The notes beneath the pieces are model-generated. The model was given only the letters and a program-made list of their open reading frames with translations, was not told where the DNA came from and made no database searches. This document shows, one piece after another, positions 20,084 to 29,162 of a DNA stretch of 64,000 bases (its first letter is position 1; the number at the start of each line of letters is the position of its first letter). This stretch comes from Rhodococcus sp. WMMA185. GTDB taxonomy: Bacteria > Actinomycetota > Actinomycetes > Mycobacteriales > Mycobacteriaceae. The stretch is from NCBI RefSeq assembly GCF_001767395.1, contig NZ_CP017014.1, positions 1,992,501 to 2,056,500 of the forward strand. The letters run 5' to 3'. The translations under genes and the position numbers were made by a program.

Positions 20084-20121
20084 AAAAAAGCCCCGCTGTG
20101 AATGAATTCACCATGCGGGGC
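20084..20121 (-). terminator. Terminator-like hairpin in infC leader (putative attenuator)
   Basis: On the minus strand GCCCCGC (20121-20115) pairs with GCGGGGC (20096-20090). An inner perfect GTGAAT/ATTCAC stem follows, then a run of six T. This is a textbook intrinsic terminator about 65 bases before the infC start. The gene upstream (20392) points away, so no minus-strand gene needs terminating here. It is therefore best read as a conditional terminator in the infC leader. Confidence 0.75.
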
Positions 20122-20391
20122 CCGATGTCGACCGATCAGATGATCTCACGGCTGACGCCGTTGCCTCATCCCCTCACGCTCGAGGAACTCGAACCGAAAC
20201 TCTCGGAAACGAGCGACCGGACCGCTGAGCTGCAGTTTCACCTGCCGCGCAGAGGTGGGAGTCGGACTCCACTTGCTGCCCCCGACTAATCCGAGGGCGG
20301 TCGTAGCGTCCAGAGTAACATTCGGCGCACTTCGCGAGCTAATCGAGACCGGAGCACGGCCAGGCCGGGCCCTGATGGAATCCTCTAGGTC
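20122..20391 (-). promoter_or_regulatory. infC-rpmI-rplT leader and divergent promoter region
   Basis: A stretch of about 270 bases without a gene between infC and the divergent DUF1844 gene. On the minus strand a possible -10 (TACTCT, 20317-20312) would give a leader of nearly 290 bases. Inside it are small perfect stems, GGAGTC/GACTCC (about 20270-20258) and CACCT/AGGTG (about 20258-20240), upstream of the terminator-like hairpin. The layout resembles a structured regulatory leader. I do not recognise a named riboswitch. Confidence 0.45.
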
Positions 20392-20775
20392 ATGCAGGAG
20401 AACTTCGAAGACACCCCGGATGGCGGCACACCCACCGACGGTGACCAAAATACCGACGTCCGGGAGCTCGCCGACGTTCCCGCGATCGAGGTCATCAGCC
20501 GTGCCGCGGTCATGCTCATGAGCTCGGCAGCCGAAAAGCTCGGCCTCTCCGACCCCGACCCCGAGTCCAGCCCCCACCTCGACCTCGACGAAGCCCGCCG
20601 CGTCATCACTGCGCTGGCCGGCCTCGTGACGGCGTCCGTCGAGTACCTCGGGCCGCACGCGGGCCCGATCCGCGAAGGCCTCCAGGCTCTGCAGCGCGCA
20701 TTTCGCGAAGCATCGTCGCATCCCGATGAGCCTGGCAAGGGCCCCGGCGAAAAGTACACAGGCCCGGTGCACTAG
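20392..20775 (+). CDS. DUF1844 domain protein
   Basis: A 127-aa acidic protein. After a disordered N-terminus (about 25 residues rich in Asp, Gly and Thr) it carries the DUF1844 pattern: VPAIEVISRAAVMLMSSAAEKLGL, then a helical DLDEARRVITALAGLVT. The function is unknown in the family. It is divergent from infC, sharing the leader/promoter region, and convergent with the WYL regulator gene 44 bp on. No signal peptide. Confidence 0.85.
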   Translation: MQENFEDTPDGGTPTDGDQNTDVRELADVPAIEVISRAAVMLMSSAAEKLGLSDPDPESSPHLDLDEARRVITALAGLVTASVEYLGPHAGPIREGLQALQRAFREASSHPDEPGKGPGEKYTGPVH

Positions 20776-20819
20776 TTCGGCAAGGCCAGAGTTGAGAGCA
20801 GACCGAGTTACGGTCCCGC

Positions 20820-21521
20820 TCACCCGCCGAACACGGACCGTGCGTCCGGGGGAGGCTCCCCGAAGAGTTCCGGGTCGCGCGCCACGAACGATTGGCGAGT
20901 GATGGTTGCGTCACTGACCCTGTCCATCCGGAACCAGCGGACACCGTCTCGTGTCCGGCACCAGGCGACCAGGAACCAGGCCCGACCGGTGTGAACGAGC
21001 ATGTGCGGCTCGACGATCCGTTCGGTGCGGTCGCCGTAGCGGTCGACATAGCGCAGCGACACCATGAGGTCGCGCTCGAGCGCCTCCTCGACTACAGCGC
21101 GTATGCGCGCCCCAGCACTCGCATTCCCGGTCGCCGGTCGAATCCACACTCGCGCACCCAGTTTCGCGACGCGGTCGCGCGAGGCCGGATCCATGACGTC
21201 GAGCAGCTTCGCCAGCGCCGCACGACCGTCCGCGGCGAACGGCGCTTCGCCACCAGCTTTGAGCGCCAGCGCCACCGATACCGCCTGCGCCGGAGTGAAG
21301 TTCACGGGAGGAAGCGTGGAGCTTCCGGTGATTGCGTACCCGCCCCCCGGACCTGCAGCAGACCTGATCGCAACGCCGGAGGCCTGAAGAACGGCCATGT
21401 CGCGCTTGATCGTGCGTGTGGTCACCTCGAGTTGTGCCGCCAACTGCCTGGCAGTACGCCCTCGCGCCCCGGCCCGTCGGAGCTCTTCGGTAAGCGCGTG
21501 CAGTCGCGCAGGACGATCCAT
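20820..21521 (-). CDS. WYL-domain HTH transcriptional regulator (YafY/DeoR-like)
   Basis: A 233-aa regulator. The N-terminal HTH (residues about 1-60, TARQLAAQLEVTTRTIKRDMAVLQ) is followed by a C-terminal WYL-type ligand-sensing domain (about 130-215: SLRYVDRYGDRTERIVEPHMLVHTGRAWFLVAWC, then VRWFRMDRVSDA). I chose the ATG at 21521 (MDRPARLHALTEELRRAG) because the upstream in-frame extension has no family similarity and would cover the palindromic operator. It is divergent from an alpha/beta hydrolase gene with a perfect palindrome between them, so control of that gene and of itself is likely. Confidence 0.9.
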   Translation of the reverse strand: MDRPARLHALTEELRRAGARGRTARQLAAQLEVTTRTIKRDMAVLQASGVAIRSAAGPGGGYAITGSSTLPPVNFTPAQAVSVALALKAGGEAPFAADGRAALAKLLDVMDPASRDRVAKLGARVWIRPATGNASAGARIRAVVEEALERDLMVSLRYVDRYGDRTERIVEPHMLVHTGRAWFLVAWCRTRDGVRWFRMDRVSDATITRQSFVARDPELFGEPPPDARSVFGG

Positions 21522-21595
21522 GCTCGCAGTCTGCCGAAGAAACGCCCCGAAGTCCCCCGCTCGGGGCGTGCGTTTCGTTACTCGACTGTGACGAG

Positions 21596-21621
21596 GACGG
21601 TGACACCCAGGTGTCACCGTC
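21596..21621. promoter_or_regulatory. Perfect 26-bp palindromic operator candidate
   Basis: GACGGTGACACC and GGTGTCACCGTC form a perfect 12+12 inverted repeat around a central CA, ending 8 bp before the hydrolase start and about 75 bp from the regulator start. It lies in the only intergenic space between the two divergent genes. It has no T tract, which favours a protein-binding site over a terminator. Confidence 0.7.
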
Positions 21622-21629
21622 TCTGGTTC

Positions 21630-22370
21630 ATGCTGAGCGTCATGACGCAGAACATTTCTAGAACGCACATCGTGCTTGTACCGGGATTCTGGCTCGGGGA
21701 CTGGGCGTGGGACGCCGTTGCCAACGACCTGAACGATCGTGGACACCGAGTCACGGCAGTAACCCCTCCGGGGCTCGAGTCTTCCGAATCAGATCGCAGC
21801 ACAATCGGTCTCGACGACCACATCGCCGCAGTTGTCGCGGCCACCGCTACTACCGCAACCGACCAACGCACCGTGCTGGTCGCGCACAGCGGATCCGGTC
21901 CGGTCGTGTACGGCGCGAGCGATCGAGTGCCGGAACGGATCGACCGAATCGTGTATGTCGACAGTGGTCCACTACAGAACGGCACCGCGCTCCGGCCGGA
22001 CCTCGAGCCTTCGGTGACGGAGATTCCTCTGCCCAGCTGGTCGGAACTCGAGGCTGACGGAAATAGCCTCGACGGATTGGACGACGTGATGCTCAGGACC
22101 TTCCGCGCACGCGCCGTGCCGCACCCTGCTGGCCCGGCCCGCGATGCCCTCGAGCTGACGAACCCGCGGCGGGTCGACGTGCAGTCAACGGTGATCTGCA
22201 CCAGCTTCCCGTCGGAAGCGATCGCACAGATGGTCACAGCCGGCCACCCGATGGTCGCCGAGCTGGCACGACTCACCGCGGTCGAGTACGTCGACCTGCC
22301 GACCGGGCACTGGCCGATGTGGTCACGCCCCACCGACCTCGCGGCCGCGATCGACGCGGCCGCCCGCTGA
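21630..22370 (+). CDS. Alpha/beta hydrolase
   Basis: A soluble alpha/beta-hydrolase of about 246 residues. The oxyanion-hole region is HIVLVPGFWLGDWAWD. The nucleophile elbow VLVAHSGSGPVVYG (AHSGSG, Ser in the GxSxG position) and the terminal GHWPMW histidine complete a plausible triad. It resembles small esterases and hydroxynitrile-lyase-like hydrolases of actinobacteria; the substrate is unknown. Two starts are possible, ATG 21630 and ATG 21642 (MTQNISRTH); the second matches family N-termini better. The gene is divergent from a WYL regulator. Confidence 0.85.
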   Translation: MLSVMTQNISRTHIVLVPGFWLGDWAWDAVANDLNDRGHRVTAVTPPGLESSESDRSTIGLDDHIAAVVAATATTATDQRTVLVAHSGSGPVVYGASDRVPERIDRIVYVDSGPLQNGTALRPDLEPSVTEIPLPSWSELEADGNSLDGLDDVMLRTFRARAVPHPAGPARDALELTNPRRVDVQSTVICTSFPSEAIAQMVTAGHPMVAELARLTAVEYVDLPTGHWPMWSRPTDLAAAIDAAAR

Positions 22371-22376
22371 CCCAGT

Positions 22377-25370
22377 TCAGCCGACCGCCGCGGCCTTCTT
22401 CGGTGCCCGCTTACGCGAAGTGGCCGACTTGGCCGCGGCGGTTTTCTTCGAAGCCGGGGCCTTGCCGTTGGTCGGAGCAGACTTCGGATTGGTCGCGACG
22501 GGCGCCGACGCCGACGCCGACAGAACGCTCTCGAGGAACCGGCCCGTGTAGCTCTCGGGCACCTGCGCCACGTCTTCCGGTGTGCCCTGCGCGACAACCG
22601 TTCCCCCGCCGGAGCCCCCTTCCGGCCCCATGTCGACCACCCAGTCCGATGTTTTGATCACGTCGAGGTTGTGCTCGATGACGATCACGGAATTGCCCTT
22701 GTCCACCAACCCGTTGACGACCTTCAGTAGCTTTCGAATGTCCTCGAAGTGCAGACCCGTCGTGGGCTCGTCGAGGATGTAGACCGTGCGACCTGTCGAA
22801 CGCTTCTGCAACTCGGCAGCGAGTTTGACACGTTGGGCCTCACCACCGGACAGCGTGGGCGCCGGTTGTCCGAGCCGCACGTACCCCAGGCCGACCTCGA
22901 CGAGGGTCTTCAGGTAGCGGTGGATCGAAGTTATCGGTTCGAAGAACTCGGCCGCATCCTCGATCGGCATGTCGAGCACCTCGGCGATGGTCTTGCCCTT
23001 GTAGTGCACTTCGAGTGTTTCCCGGTTGTAGCGCGCACCGTGGCAGACCTCACAAGGCACGTACACGTCGGGTAGGAAGTTCATCTCGATCTTCAGGGTG
23101 CCGTCACCGGAACAGGCCTCGCACCGGCCACCCTTGACATTGAACGAGAACCGTCCGGGCTGGTATCCGCGGACCTTCGCCTCCGTGGTGGCGGCGAACA
23201 GCGTCCGGATCTTGTCGAATACACCGGTGTAGGTTGCCGCATTGGACCGGGGAGTGCGGCCGATGGGTGATTGGTCGACTCGCACGAGCTTGTCGAGTTG
23301 GTCGAGTCCGTTGATCCGCGTGTGCCGCCCCGGAACCTGGCGCGCACCGTTGAGCTTGTTCGCCATCACGGTCGCGAGGATGTCGTTGACGAGAGTCGAC
23401 TTGCCGGACCCGGACACGCCCGTGACCGACGTGAGCACCCCGAGCGGGAAACTGACGTCGATGCCGGCCAGGTTGTGTTCGCGGGCACCGACCACCGTGA
23501 TCTGCCGTTTGCGATCGACAGGTCTGCGGATCGCGGGAATCTCGATGTGGCTGCGCCCCGACAGGTATGCCCCGGTCAAGGACTCGCGGCAGTCGAGCAA
23601 CTCCTGATACGGACCGCTGTGGACAACGCTGCCTCCGTGCTCGCCGGCGAGGGGCCCGATGTCGACGACCCAGTCGGAAGTACGGATGGTGTCTTCGTCG
23701 TGTTCGACCACGATGAGTGTGTTTCCGAGATCACGTAGACGCGTAAGGGTTTCGATGAGGCGGCGGTTGTCGCGTTGATGAAGACCGATCGACGGCTCAT
23801 CCAGCACGTAGAGAACTCCCACCAGTCCCGAACCGATCTGGGTGGCGAGGCGAATACGCTGTGCCTCGCCACCGGAGAGGGTCCCGGCCGCACGGGCAAG
23901 TGACAGGTAGTCGAGACCGACGTCGAGGAGGAACCCGAGCCGAGCCTGAACCTCCTTGAGTACCTGACCGGCAATAGCTTCCTCGCGACTACCCAGCGTG
24001 AGGCTGTTCAGGAAGTCCGCACAGTCCGAGATCGACAGTTCACACACCTCAGCGATCGACTTCATGCCGAACTTCTCACTCGAAATGCTCACCGACAAGA
24101 TCTCCGGACGCAGACGTGCTCCGCCACACGCAGGGCAGGGAACGTCACGCATGTAGCCGTCGTAGCGTTCCTTCATCTGATCAGAGTCGGTCTGCTCGAG
24201 GCGCCGGTGCAGGAAGGGCATGACGCCCTCGAACTCGGCGTAGTAAGAACGGGTACGCCCGTACCGGTTCTTGTACTGGACGTGCACCTGCTCCTCGCTA
24301 CCCTCGAGGATCGCACGGCGCGCCTTCGCCGGGAGCTTGTTCCACGGCGTCGCCATATCGAACCCGAGGATGTCCCCGAGACCGGAAAGCAGCCGGCCGA
24401 AGTACTCCGAACTCTGCCCCATCGACCAGGGCGCAATGGCACCACCCTGCAACGTCAGTTCAGGGTCGGGAACGACGAGATCCGGGTCGACCTCCTTACG
24501 GATGCCGAGCCCTGTGCACTCGGGGCATGCGCCGTACGGAGAGTTGAACGAGAACGAGCGCGGTTCGAGATCGTCGATCGACAGCGCATGACCGTTGGGA
24601 CACGCCAGCTTCTCGGAGAACCGCCGCTCGCGGTCGGGGGCGTTCTCCTCACGGTCGACGAAATCGAGAACCACGATGCCCTCCGCCAACCGCAGCGCTG
24701 TCTCGACGGAATCAGTGAGGCGCTGCTTCGAGCCGGACTTGACGGTGAGGCGGTCGACGACGACCTCGATGTCGTGCTTTTCCTGCTTCTTGAGCTTCGG
24801 TGGATCGGTAAGCGGATGCACCACACCGTCGACCCGCACACGAGAAAAACCCTGCACGTTGAGTTGATCGAACAGGTCGACGAACTCGCCCTTGCGGGTG
24901 CGCACGACAGGGGCAAGAACCTGGAACCGGGTGCCTTCCTCCATATCGAGGACTTGGTCGACGATCTGCTGCGGTGTCTGCCGCGCAATCTGCTCACCGC
25001 ACATCGGACAGTGCGCGGTGCCGGCGCGGGCATACAGCAGACGGAGGTAGTCATAGACCTCCGTGATCGTTCCGACCGTCGACCGCGGGTTCCGATTGGT
25101 CGACTTCTGGTCGATCGAGACGGCGGGTGACAGCCCCTCGATGAAGTCGACATCGGGCTTGTCCATCTGACCGAGGAACTGGCGCGCGTACGCCGAGAGC
25201 GATTCGACGTAGCGTCGCTGGCCTTCGGCGAAGATCGTGTCGAATGCGAGACTCGACTTGCCCGAGCCCGACAGCCCGGTGAACACGATCAGGCTGTCGC
25301 GGGGTAGATCGAGATCGACCCCTCGCAGATTGTGTTCACGGGCACCCCGCACGATTAGGCGATCCGCCAC
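22377..25370 (-). CDS. uvrA: Excinuclease ABC subunit A
   Basis: A DNA-damage sensor ATPase of nucleotide excision repair. There are two ABC modules: Walker [15 protein letters not shown] near the N-terminus and [14 protein letters not shown] near residue 640, each with LSGGEAQR signatures. Zinc-finger cysteines are visible at [17 protein letters not shown] and [22 protein letters not shown]. The frame opens at 25394, but the GTG at 25370 ([15 protein letters not shown]) has an AAGGGA site and matches family N-termini, giving 997 residues. The C-terminal 60 residues are Lys/Ala-rich. No LexA box was seen upstream. Confidence 0.97.
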   Translation of the reverse strand: MADRLIVRGAREHNLRGVDLDLPRDSLIVFTGLSGSGKSSLAFDTIFAEGQRRYVESLSAYARQFLGQMDKPDVDFIEGLSPAVSIDQKSTNRNPRSTVGTITEVYDYLRLLYARAGTAHCPMCGEQIARQTPQQIVDQVLDMEEGTRFQVLAPVVRTRKGEFVDLFDQLNVQGFSRVRVDGVVHPLTDPPKLKKQEKHDIEVVVDRLTVKSGSKQRLTDSVETALRLAEGIVVLDFVDREENAPDRERRFSEKLACPNGHALSIDDLEPRSFSFNSPYGACPECTGLGIRKEVDPDLVVPDPELTLQGGAIAPWSMGQSSEYFGRLLSGLGDILGFDMATPWNKLPAKARRAILEGSEEQVHVQYKNRYGRTRSYYAEFEGVMPFLHRRLEQTDSDQMKERYDGYMRDVPCPACGGARLRPEILSVSISSEKFGMKSIAEVCELSISDCADFLNSLTLGSREEAIAGQVLKEVQARLGFLLDVGLDYLSLARAAGTLSGGEAQRIRLATQIGSGLVGVLYVLDEPSIGLHQRDNRRLIETLTRLRDLGNTLIVVEHDEDTIRTSDWVVDIGPLAGEHGGSVVHSGPYQELLDCRESLTGAYLSGRSHIEIPAIRRPVDRKRQITVVGAREHNLAGIDVSFPLGVLTSVTGVSGSGKSTLVNDILATVMANKLNGARQVPGRHTRINGLDQLDKLVRVDQSPIGRTPRSNAATYTGVFDKIRTLFAATTEAKVRGYQPGRFSFNVKGGRCEACSGDGTLKIEMNFLPDVYVPCEVCHGARYNRETLEVHYKGKTIAEVLDMPIEDAAEFFEPITSIHRYLKTLVEVGLGYVRLGQPAPTLSGGEAQRVKLAAELQKRSTGRTVYILDEPTTGLHFEDIRKLLKVVNGLVDKGNSVIVIEHNLDVIKTSDWVVDMGPEGGSGGGTVVAQGTPEDVAQVPESYTGRFLESVLSASASAPVATNPKSAPTNGKAPASKKTAAAKSATSRKRAPKKAAAVG

Positions 25371-25522
25371 TCCATGTCCCTTCACTCGTTCCACTGCCGA
25401 GGATGCCTGTGAATGTGCAGGTCCCTGACCGAGCCATGGTAAGCCGGGGTACCGACACGTTCTGCGATTCGGATAACCGGCCAGCCACTCATCTGCCTAA
25501 GTTCGACGGTAGCGTTCCTGAT

Positions 25523-26212
25523 ATGACCGAGCAGCACATGGTGATAGACGACTCGTACACCGGCCACGTCTCCCCCGGTTCGCCGCCGCAGCGCCGTGCC
25601 GTGCCGGGAGCCACGATCACGAAGATGTCCGTCGGCCCCATGGACAACAACGTGTACCTGATCGTCTGTTCCGCAACCGGAAAATCCGTCCTCATCGACG
25701 CCGCCAACGAGGCGAACCGCATCGAGCAACTGATCGACGAACACGCTCCGTCCCTCGAACTGATCGTCACCACGCATCAGCACGGCGACCACTGGCTAGC
25801 CCTCGCGGACGTCGCTGCGGCGACGAAGGTGCCGACCGCCGCCCATCCCCTCGACGCAACCGCCCTCCCCGTCCCCCCCAACCGCCTGCTCGAGGACGGC
25901 GACCGCGTGGATGTCGGAGACCTGACGTTCGACGTCATCCATCTAGCCGGCCATACCCCGGGATCCGTGGCGCTGGCCCTCACGGAGAAGGGCGGCGGGC
26001 GAACTCACATCTTCACAGGTGACTCTTTGTTCCCCGGCGGTGTCGGCAAGACGGCGGACGCCGAGAAGTTCGCATCCCTGCTGTCCGATGTGGAGACCAA
26101 GCTGTTCGGCCGTTACGGCGACGACACCGTGGTTTATCCAGGTCATGGCAAGGACACCACGCTCGGCGTGGAACGCCCTCACCTCGGCGAGTGGCGCCGG
26201 CGCGGTTGGTGA
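25523..26212 (+). CDS. Metallo-beta-lactamase-fold hydrolase (glyoxalase II-like)
   Basis: A 229-aa MBL-fold enzyme. Metal ligands appear in order: THQHGDHW (HxHxDH), HLAGHTPGSVAL, FTGDSLFPGGVGKT and VYPGHGKDTTLG, the glyoxalase-II-like arrangement that usually acts on thioesters such as hydroxyacyl-thiols. The start MTEQHMVIDDSYTG at 25523 is favoured over the upstream open frame. It is divergent from uvrA, the same pairing as Rv1637c-Rv1638. The substrate is not predictable here. Confidence 0.9.
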   Translation: MTEQHMVIDDSYTGHVSPGSPPQRRAVPGATITKMSVGPMDNNVYLIVCSATGKSVLIDAANEANRIEQLIDEHAPSLELIVTTHQHGDHWLALADVAAATKVPTAAHPLDATALPVPPNRLLEDGDRVDVGDLTFDVIHLAGHTPGSVALALTEKGGGRTHIFTGDSLFPGGVGKTADAEKFASLLSDVETKLFGRYGDDTVVYPGHGKDTTLGVERPHLGEWRRRGW

Positions 26213-26271
26213 GCCGCCGGCTACATCTGAACAGAGATGCCCGGGACCCGCAATCCCTCGGTGACGCGGAT

Positions 26272-26376
26272 CTACTCCTTGTCGGGGTGGCGGTGCAGAC
26301 TCACGATGGTCGCCACCAATCCGCCCCATATCACGGTGAGGGCAATCAGCATCATCACGATCGCAGAGATGCTCAT
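26272..26376 (-). CDS. metS: Methionine/alanine importer small subunit, copy 1 (MetS-like)
   Basis: A 34-aa single-span membrane peptide reading MSISAIVMMLIALTVIWGGL then a short basic tail ending HRHPDKE. It matches the small subunit that accompanies MetP in Corynebacterium glutamicum MetPS, where the small protein is needed for uptake. Its ATG overlaps the metP stop as ATGA, so translation is coupled. A near-identical peptide follows the second metP at 30683. Confidence 0.88.
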   Translation of the reverse strand: MSISAIVMMLIALTVIWGGLVATIVSLHRHPDKE

Positions 26377-27896
26377 ACTCTTGTACCAGCCTTCGTCGGT
26401 TCGAAGTTATCGAGTTTGTGCGTACGCCGCCACGGGGTGAACGACAACAGCACTGCAACGACGATCACCAGGATCTGCGCACCCCAACCGAAGGTATTGA
26501 CGATGACACTGGGAACACCTTCGTACCCCTCCTGTATGCGCGTGATCGTTTCGTCGATCAACATGTACGCGAGCACAGCCGGGGTGATGACGCCGATGAA
26601 CAGCCGCCACGAGAAGCCGAGCTTCACCGACGACAACGAGTTGAGGTGATCTTCGAGGCTGGTCAGGCGCCGCAGCACCCAGGCGATCACCACGGTCGCG
26701 ACCAGTGCGACACCGACGATTCCGATGTTGCTTGCGAAGCTGTCCAACACGTCCAGGATGTTCAGTCCGGTAGTGGTTGGCAAGAACAGTAGCGATATCA
26801 ACGCCGAGGCCCCACCCACGCCGAGGACGGCCGGTACGCGACCGATGTCGAACTTGTCCTCGATGGCGGCGACGACAACCTGAGTGATGCTGATCATCGA
26901 CGTGAAACCGGCGAGTACCAGGGCTCCGAAGAACAGGATCCCGAACAGGGGACCGCCGGGCATCGTCGACATGATCGCCGGGAACGCGATGAACGCGAGT
27001 CCGATTCCATCGCTGACCACCTCGTTGACGGCGACCCCCGAGATGTTGGCCATGTAGCCGAGTGTCGCGAAGACGCCGATCCCGGCGAGGATCTCGAAAC
27101 TGCTGTTCGAGAAGGCCACCACGAGCCCGGAGTGGGTGAGGTCGGCCTTGCGTCCCAGATAGGAGGAATACGTGAGCATGATGCCGAACGCGACGGACAA
27201 CGAGAAGAAGATCTGCGCGTACGCGGCGATCCATACGGTGGGATGGGCGAGCGCGGACCAGTTCGGCCGGAAGAAGGCGTCGAGTCCCGTACCTGCCCCT
27301 TGGAGAAACAGTGCACGTACGACCAGGATCACGAACATAGCGATCAGCAACGGGACGAACAGCCGCGCCAACGAGCCGATTCCGCTCTGGACACCGAATA
27401 TGAGCACCGCGAGCGTGAGAACCCACACCACCACCAGTGGAAAAGCGACGCCGGGGACGAAGTCGAATGCGACATTCGCCTCGTCGGTCTGATGCAGGAA
27501 CTCGTTGGAGAAGAAGCTCGAAGGGTTGTCACCCCACGTCTCGTTGAACGAGAAGAAGAAGTACCGGATCGCCCACGCGACGATCACCGCGTAGTACACG
27601 CTGATGACGAAACAGATACCGACCTGCCACCAGCCGATGGTTTCGGCACGCTTGTGCAGCCTGCGGAACGCCAGCGGCGGCGAGCCCCGGAACTTGTGGC
27701 CGAGGGCGTAGTCGAGGAACAGGAACGGAATTCCCGCCGTCAGCAACGCGAAGAGGTACGGGATGATGAAGGCCCCGCCGCCGTTCTCGTAGGCGACGTA
27801 CGGGAACCGCCAGATGTTGCCCACACCGACAGCGGAGCCGATCGCGGCCAGGATGAACACGCTCCGTCCCGACCACGCCTCGCGATGATGTTCCAC
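26373..27896 (-). CDS. metP: NSS-family Na+-dependent amino-acid importer, copy 1 (MetP-like)
   Basis: A 507-aa transporter of the neurotransmitter:sodium symporter (LeuT-fold) family with about 12 membrane spans. TM1 signature FILAAIGSAVGVGNIWRFPY contains the unwound Na+/substrate site. By analogy with MetPS it imports methionine and/or alanine. The open frame extends to 28175, but the GTG at 27896 (VEHHREAWSGRS) matches the start of the second copy exactly in position and length. It is about 86% identical by my eye count to the copy at 29163. The two are divergent, and each is followed by an overlapping 34-aa gene. Confidence 0.93.
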   Translation of the reverse strand: MEHHREAWSGRSVFILAAIGSAVGVGNIWRFPYVAYENGGGAFIIPYLFALLTAGIPFLFLDYALGHKFRGSPPLAFRRLHKRAETIGWWQVGICFVISVYYAVIVAWAIRYFFFSFNETWGDNPSSFFSNEFLHQTDEANVAFDFVPGVAFPLVVVWVLTLAVLIFGVQSGIGSLARLFVPLLIAMFVILVVRALFLQGAGTGLDAFFRPNWSALAHPTVWIAAYAQIFFSLSVAFGIMLTYSSYLGRKADLTHSGLVVAFSNSSFEILAGIGVFATLGYMANISGVAVNEVVSDGIGLAFIAFPAIMSTMPGGPLFGILFFGALVLAGFTSMISITQVVVAAIEDKFDIGRVPAVLGVGGASALISLLFLPTTTGLNILDVLDSFASNIGIVGVALVATVVIAWVLRRLTSLEDHLNSLSSVKLGFSWRLFIGVITPAVLAYMLIDETITRIQEGYEGVPSVIVNTFGWGAQILVIVVAVLLSFTPWRRTHKLDNFEPTKAGTRV

Positions 27897-29162
27897 TGCT
27901 GCCGCCTTTCCCTCGACGCAAACCCCCGCTGCCGTTGGGTCGCCGGGCCCACCGAGTGTTCCTCGGTTACCGGCATTTTCGTGCCCAGCAGCACCGACCG
28001 AGTCTCGATGTCGAGATCGTCGACATCGAGTCCCACGGCCTCGAGTTTCTCTTGGCGACTTTTTGCTGTGGAAATACGAATCCCGTGCGTATTGACCTTC
28101 GATAGTTTGATGCGGATCAACGATAAAGTCAACCGCGCAACGGCGACGCAAAGACGCCAACTCGCCGTTGTCCAAAAAGTCGGCTTCACAAACGATCTCT
28201 AGATGTCAAGATGAACCCGAGCAATGCGAGTTGCCAACGTACTTGCACCCTGGTATCGAGTCCGACAAGCCGATTTTTTTTGTATGAAGTACCGTCAATC
28301 CGAATAGTCCGGTTTTCGCTCCCATCAACTAATGCAGCGGGAAGGCCGGGGCCGCGAAGAGCCTGGCTGACGCCGCATCAGCGCAACCTCACCACATAAA
28401 TCCTCGAGCCCTCTCGACACGCGGACGGAAAATAACTCGACGATCATCGCTGAGTGGTATCTGCTAGCCGCCTGCACGAATTGTCGACATTCCTCATACG
28501 TCAAAGCTGAGATGAGGAAGTGAGCGGGAGAATAGGCGGTGACCGAGCGTCAATCATTGCAAATCAAGGATCTCGAAACTCTGCTTCCAGCTGACCAATT
28601 CGGGGCCAGATACGTTGGGCCGAGTCGGATCTATTCATGGCGAGCCTTGCGCAAATACCACTGGGTTCGCTGCTGACAGTTTGGGGTTGCGGTCGACGCT
28701 GACACCTAGGCCAACGAAACCGGCAACCCCGAATCGTGACGGCGTTGTTCCCCAGCAGGGTTCCCGTCCTGAATCCGAGGAGGACCCCATTCTGCGACGG
28801 CGCGACGACTACCGACGGGCCAGACATCGTGGTCTGTCCGAGTCGCGGCGAGGGCACCAAGAGCGGTGTCGACCAACTGCACCTGCACGGGTGGCGTAAT
28901 CGCTGCGGGTGATCCCCATGGCCGTGTGACGCACCATTCACCTTCTGCTGTTGAACCGATCACAGCTGCCAACGCGGCGCTGGACCGGGATCCACGCTCC
29001 CACGGCAAATGTCACCAAACAAAGCTCGAGGCCTTGGCATACCGGCTGCAGGGTGTACTCTTCTGCGGGCACAGAAGTCGCCAATTACTTGGAAAGCACC
29101 CGTAAAGACGGGGCGACTCAGCGGCACCAGAAATCTGCGTCGAGCGAAAGGCAGCAGCGGCA
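27897..29162. other. 1.27-kb intergenic region between the divergent metP copies
   Basis: No convincing gene. The two ends share a short conserved leader (about 45 bp with GCGTCGAG, AAAGGC and GCAG blocks) just before each metP start. The middle (about 28200-28560) is poorer in GC, with a long T run near 28266-28273. A minus-strand frame at 28706-29008 could be a decayed gene: it reads like protein but has low GC at third codon positions and I recognise no family. I looked for a SAM-type riboswitch and saw none. Confidence 0.5.
28095..28170 (-). promoter_or_regulatory. Putative promoter and palindromes upstream of metP copy 1
   Basis: On the minus strand a TTGACT box followed about 17 bases later by CAAACT/TATCGA could be a promoter. 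Its spacer holds TTGAT-4-ATCAA (28107-28120). Just upstream is a perfect 9-bp stem, CAACGGCGA/TCGCCGTTG (28138-28170). These look like protein-binding or folding elements; no factor can be named. Confidence 0.4.

Noticed and set aside
25371-25522. SOS (LexA) box for uvrA, and similarly before uvrB at 37252
   Set aside because: No TCGAAC-4-GTTCGA-like sequence could be found in either upstream region.
27897-28200. SAM or other known riboswitch before metP
   Set aside because: The conserved 45-bp leader and hairpins do not match the SAM-I, SAM-II or SAM-IV core motifs I know.
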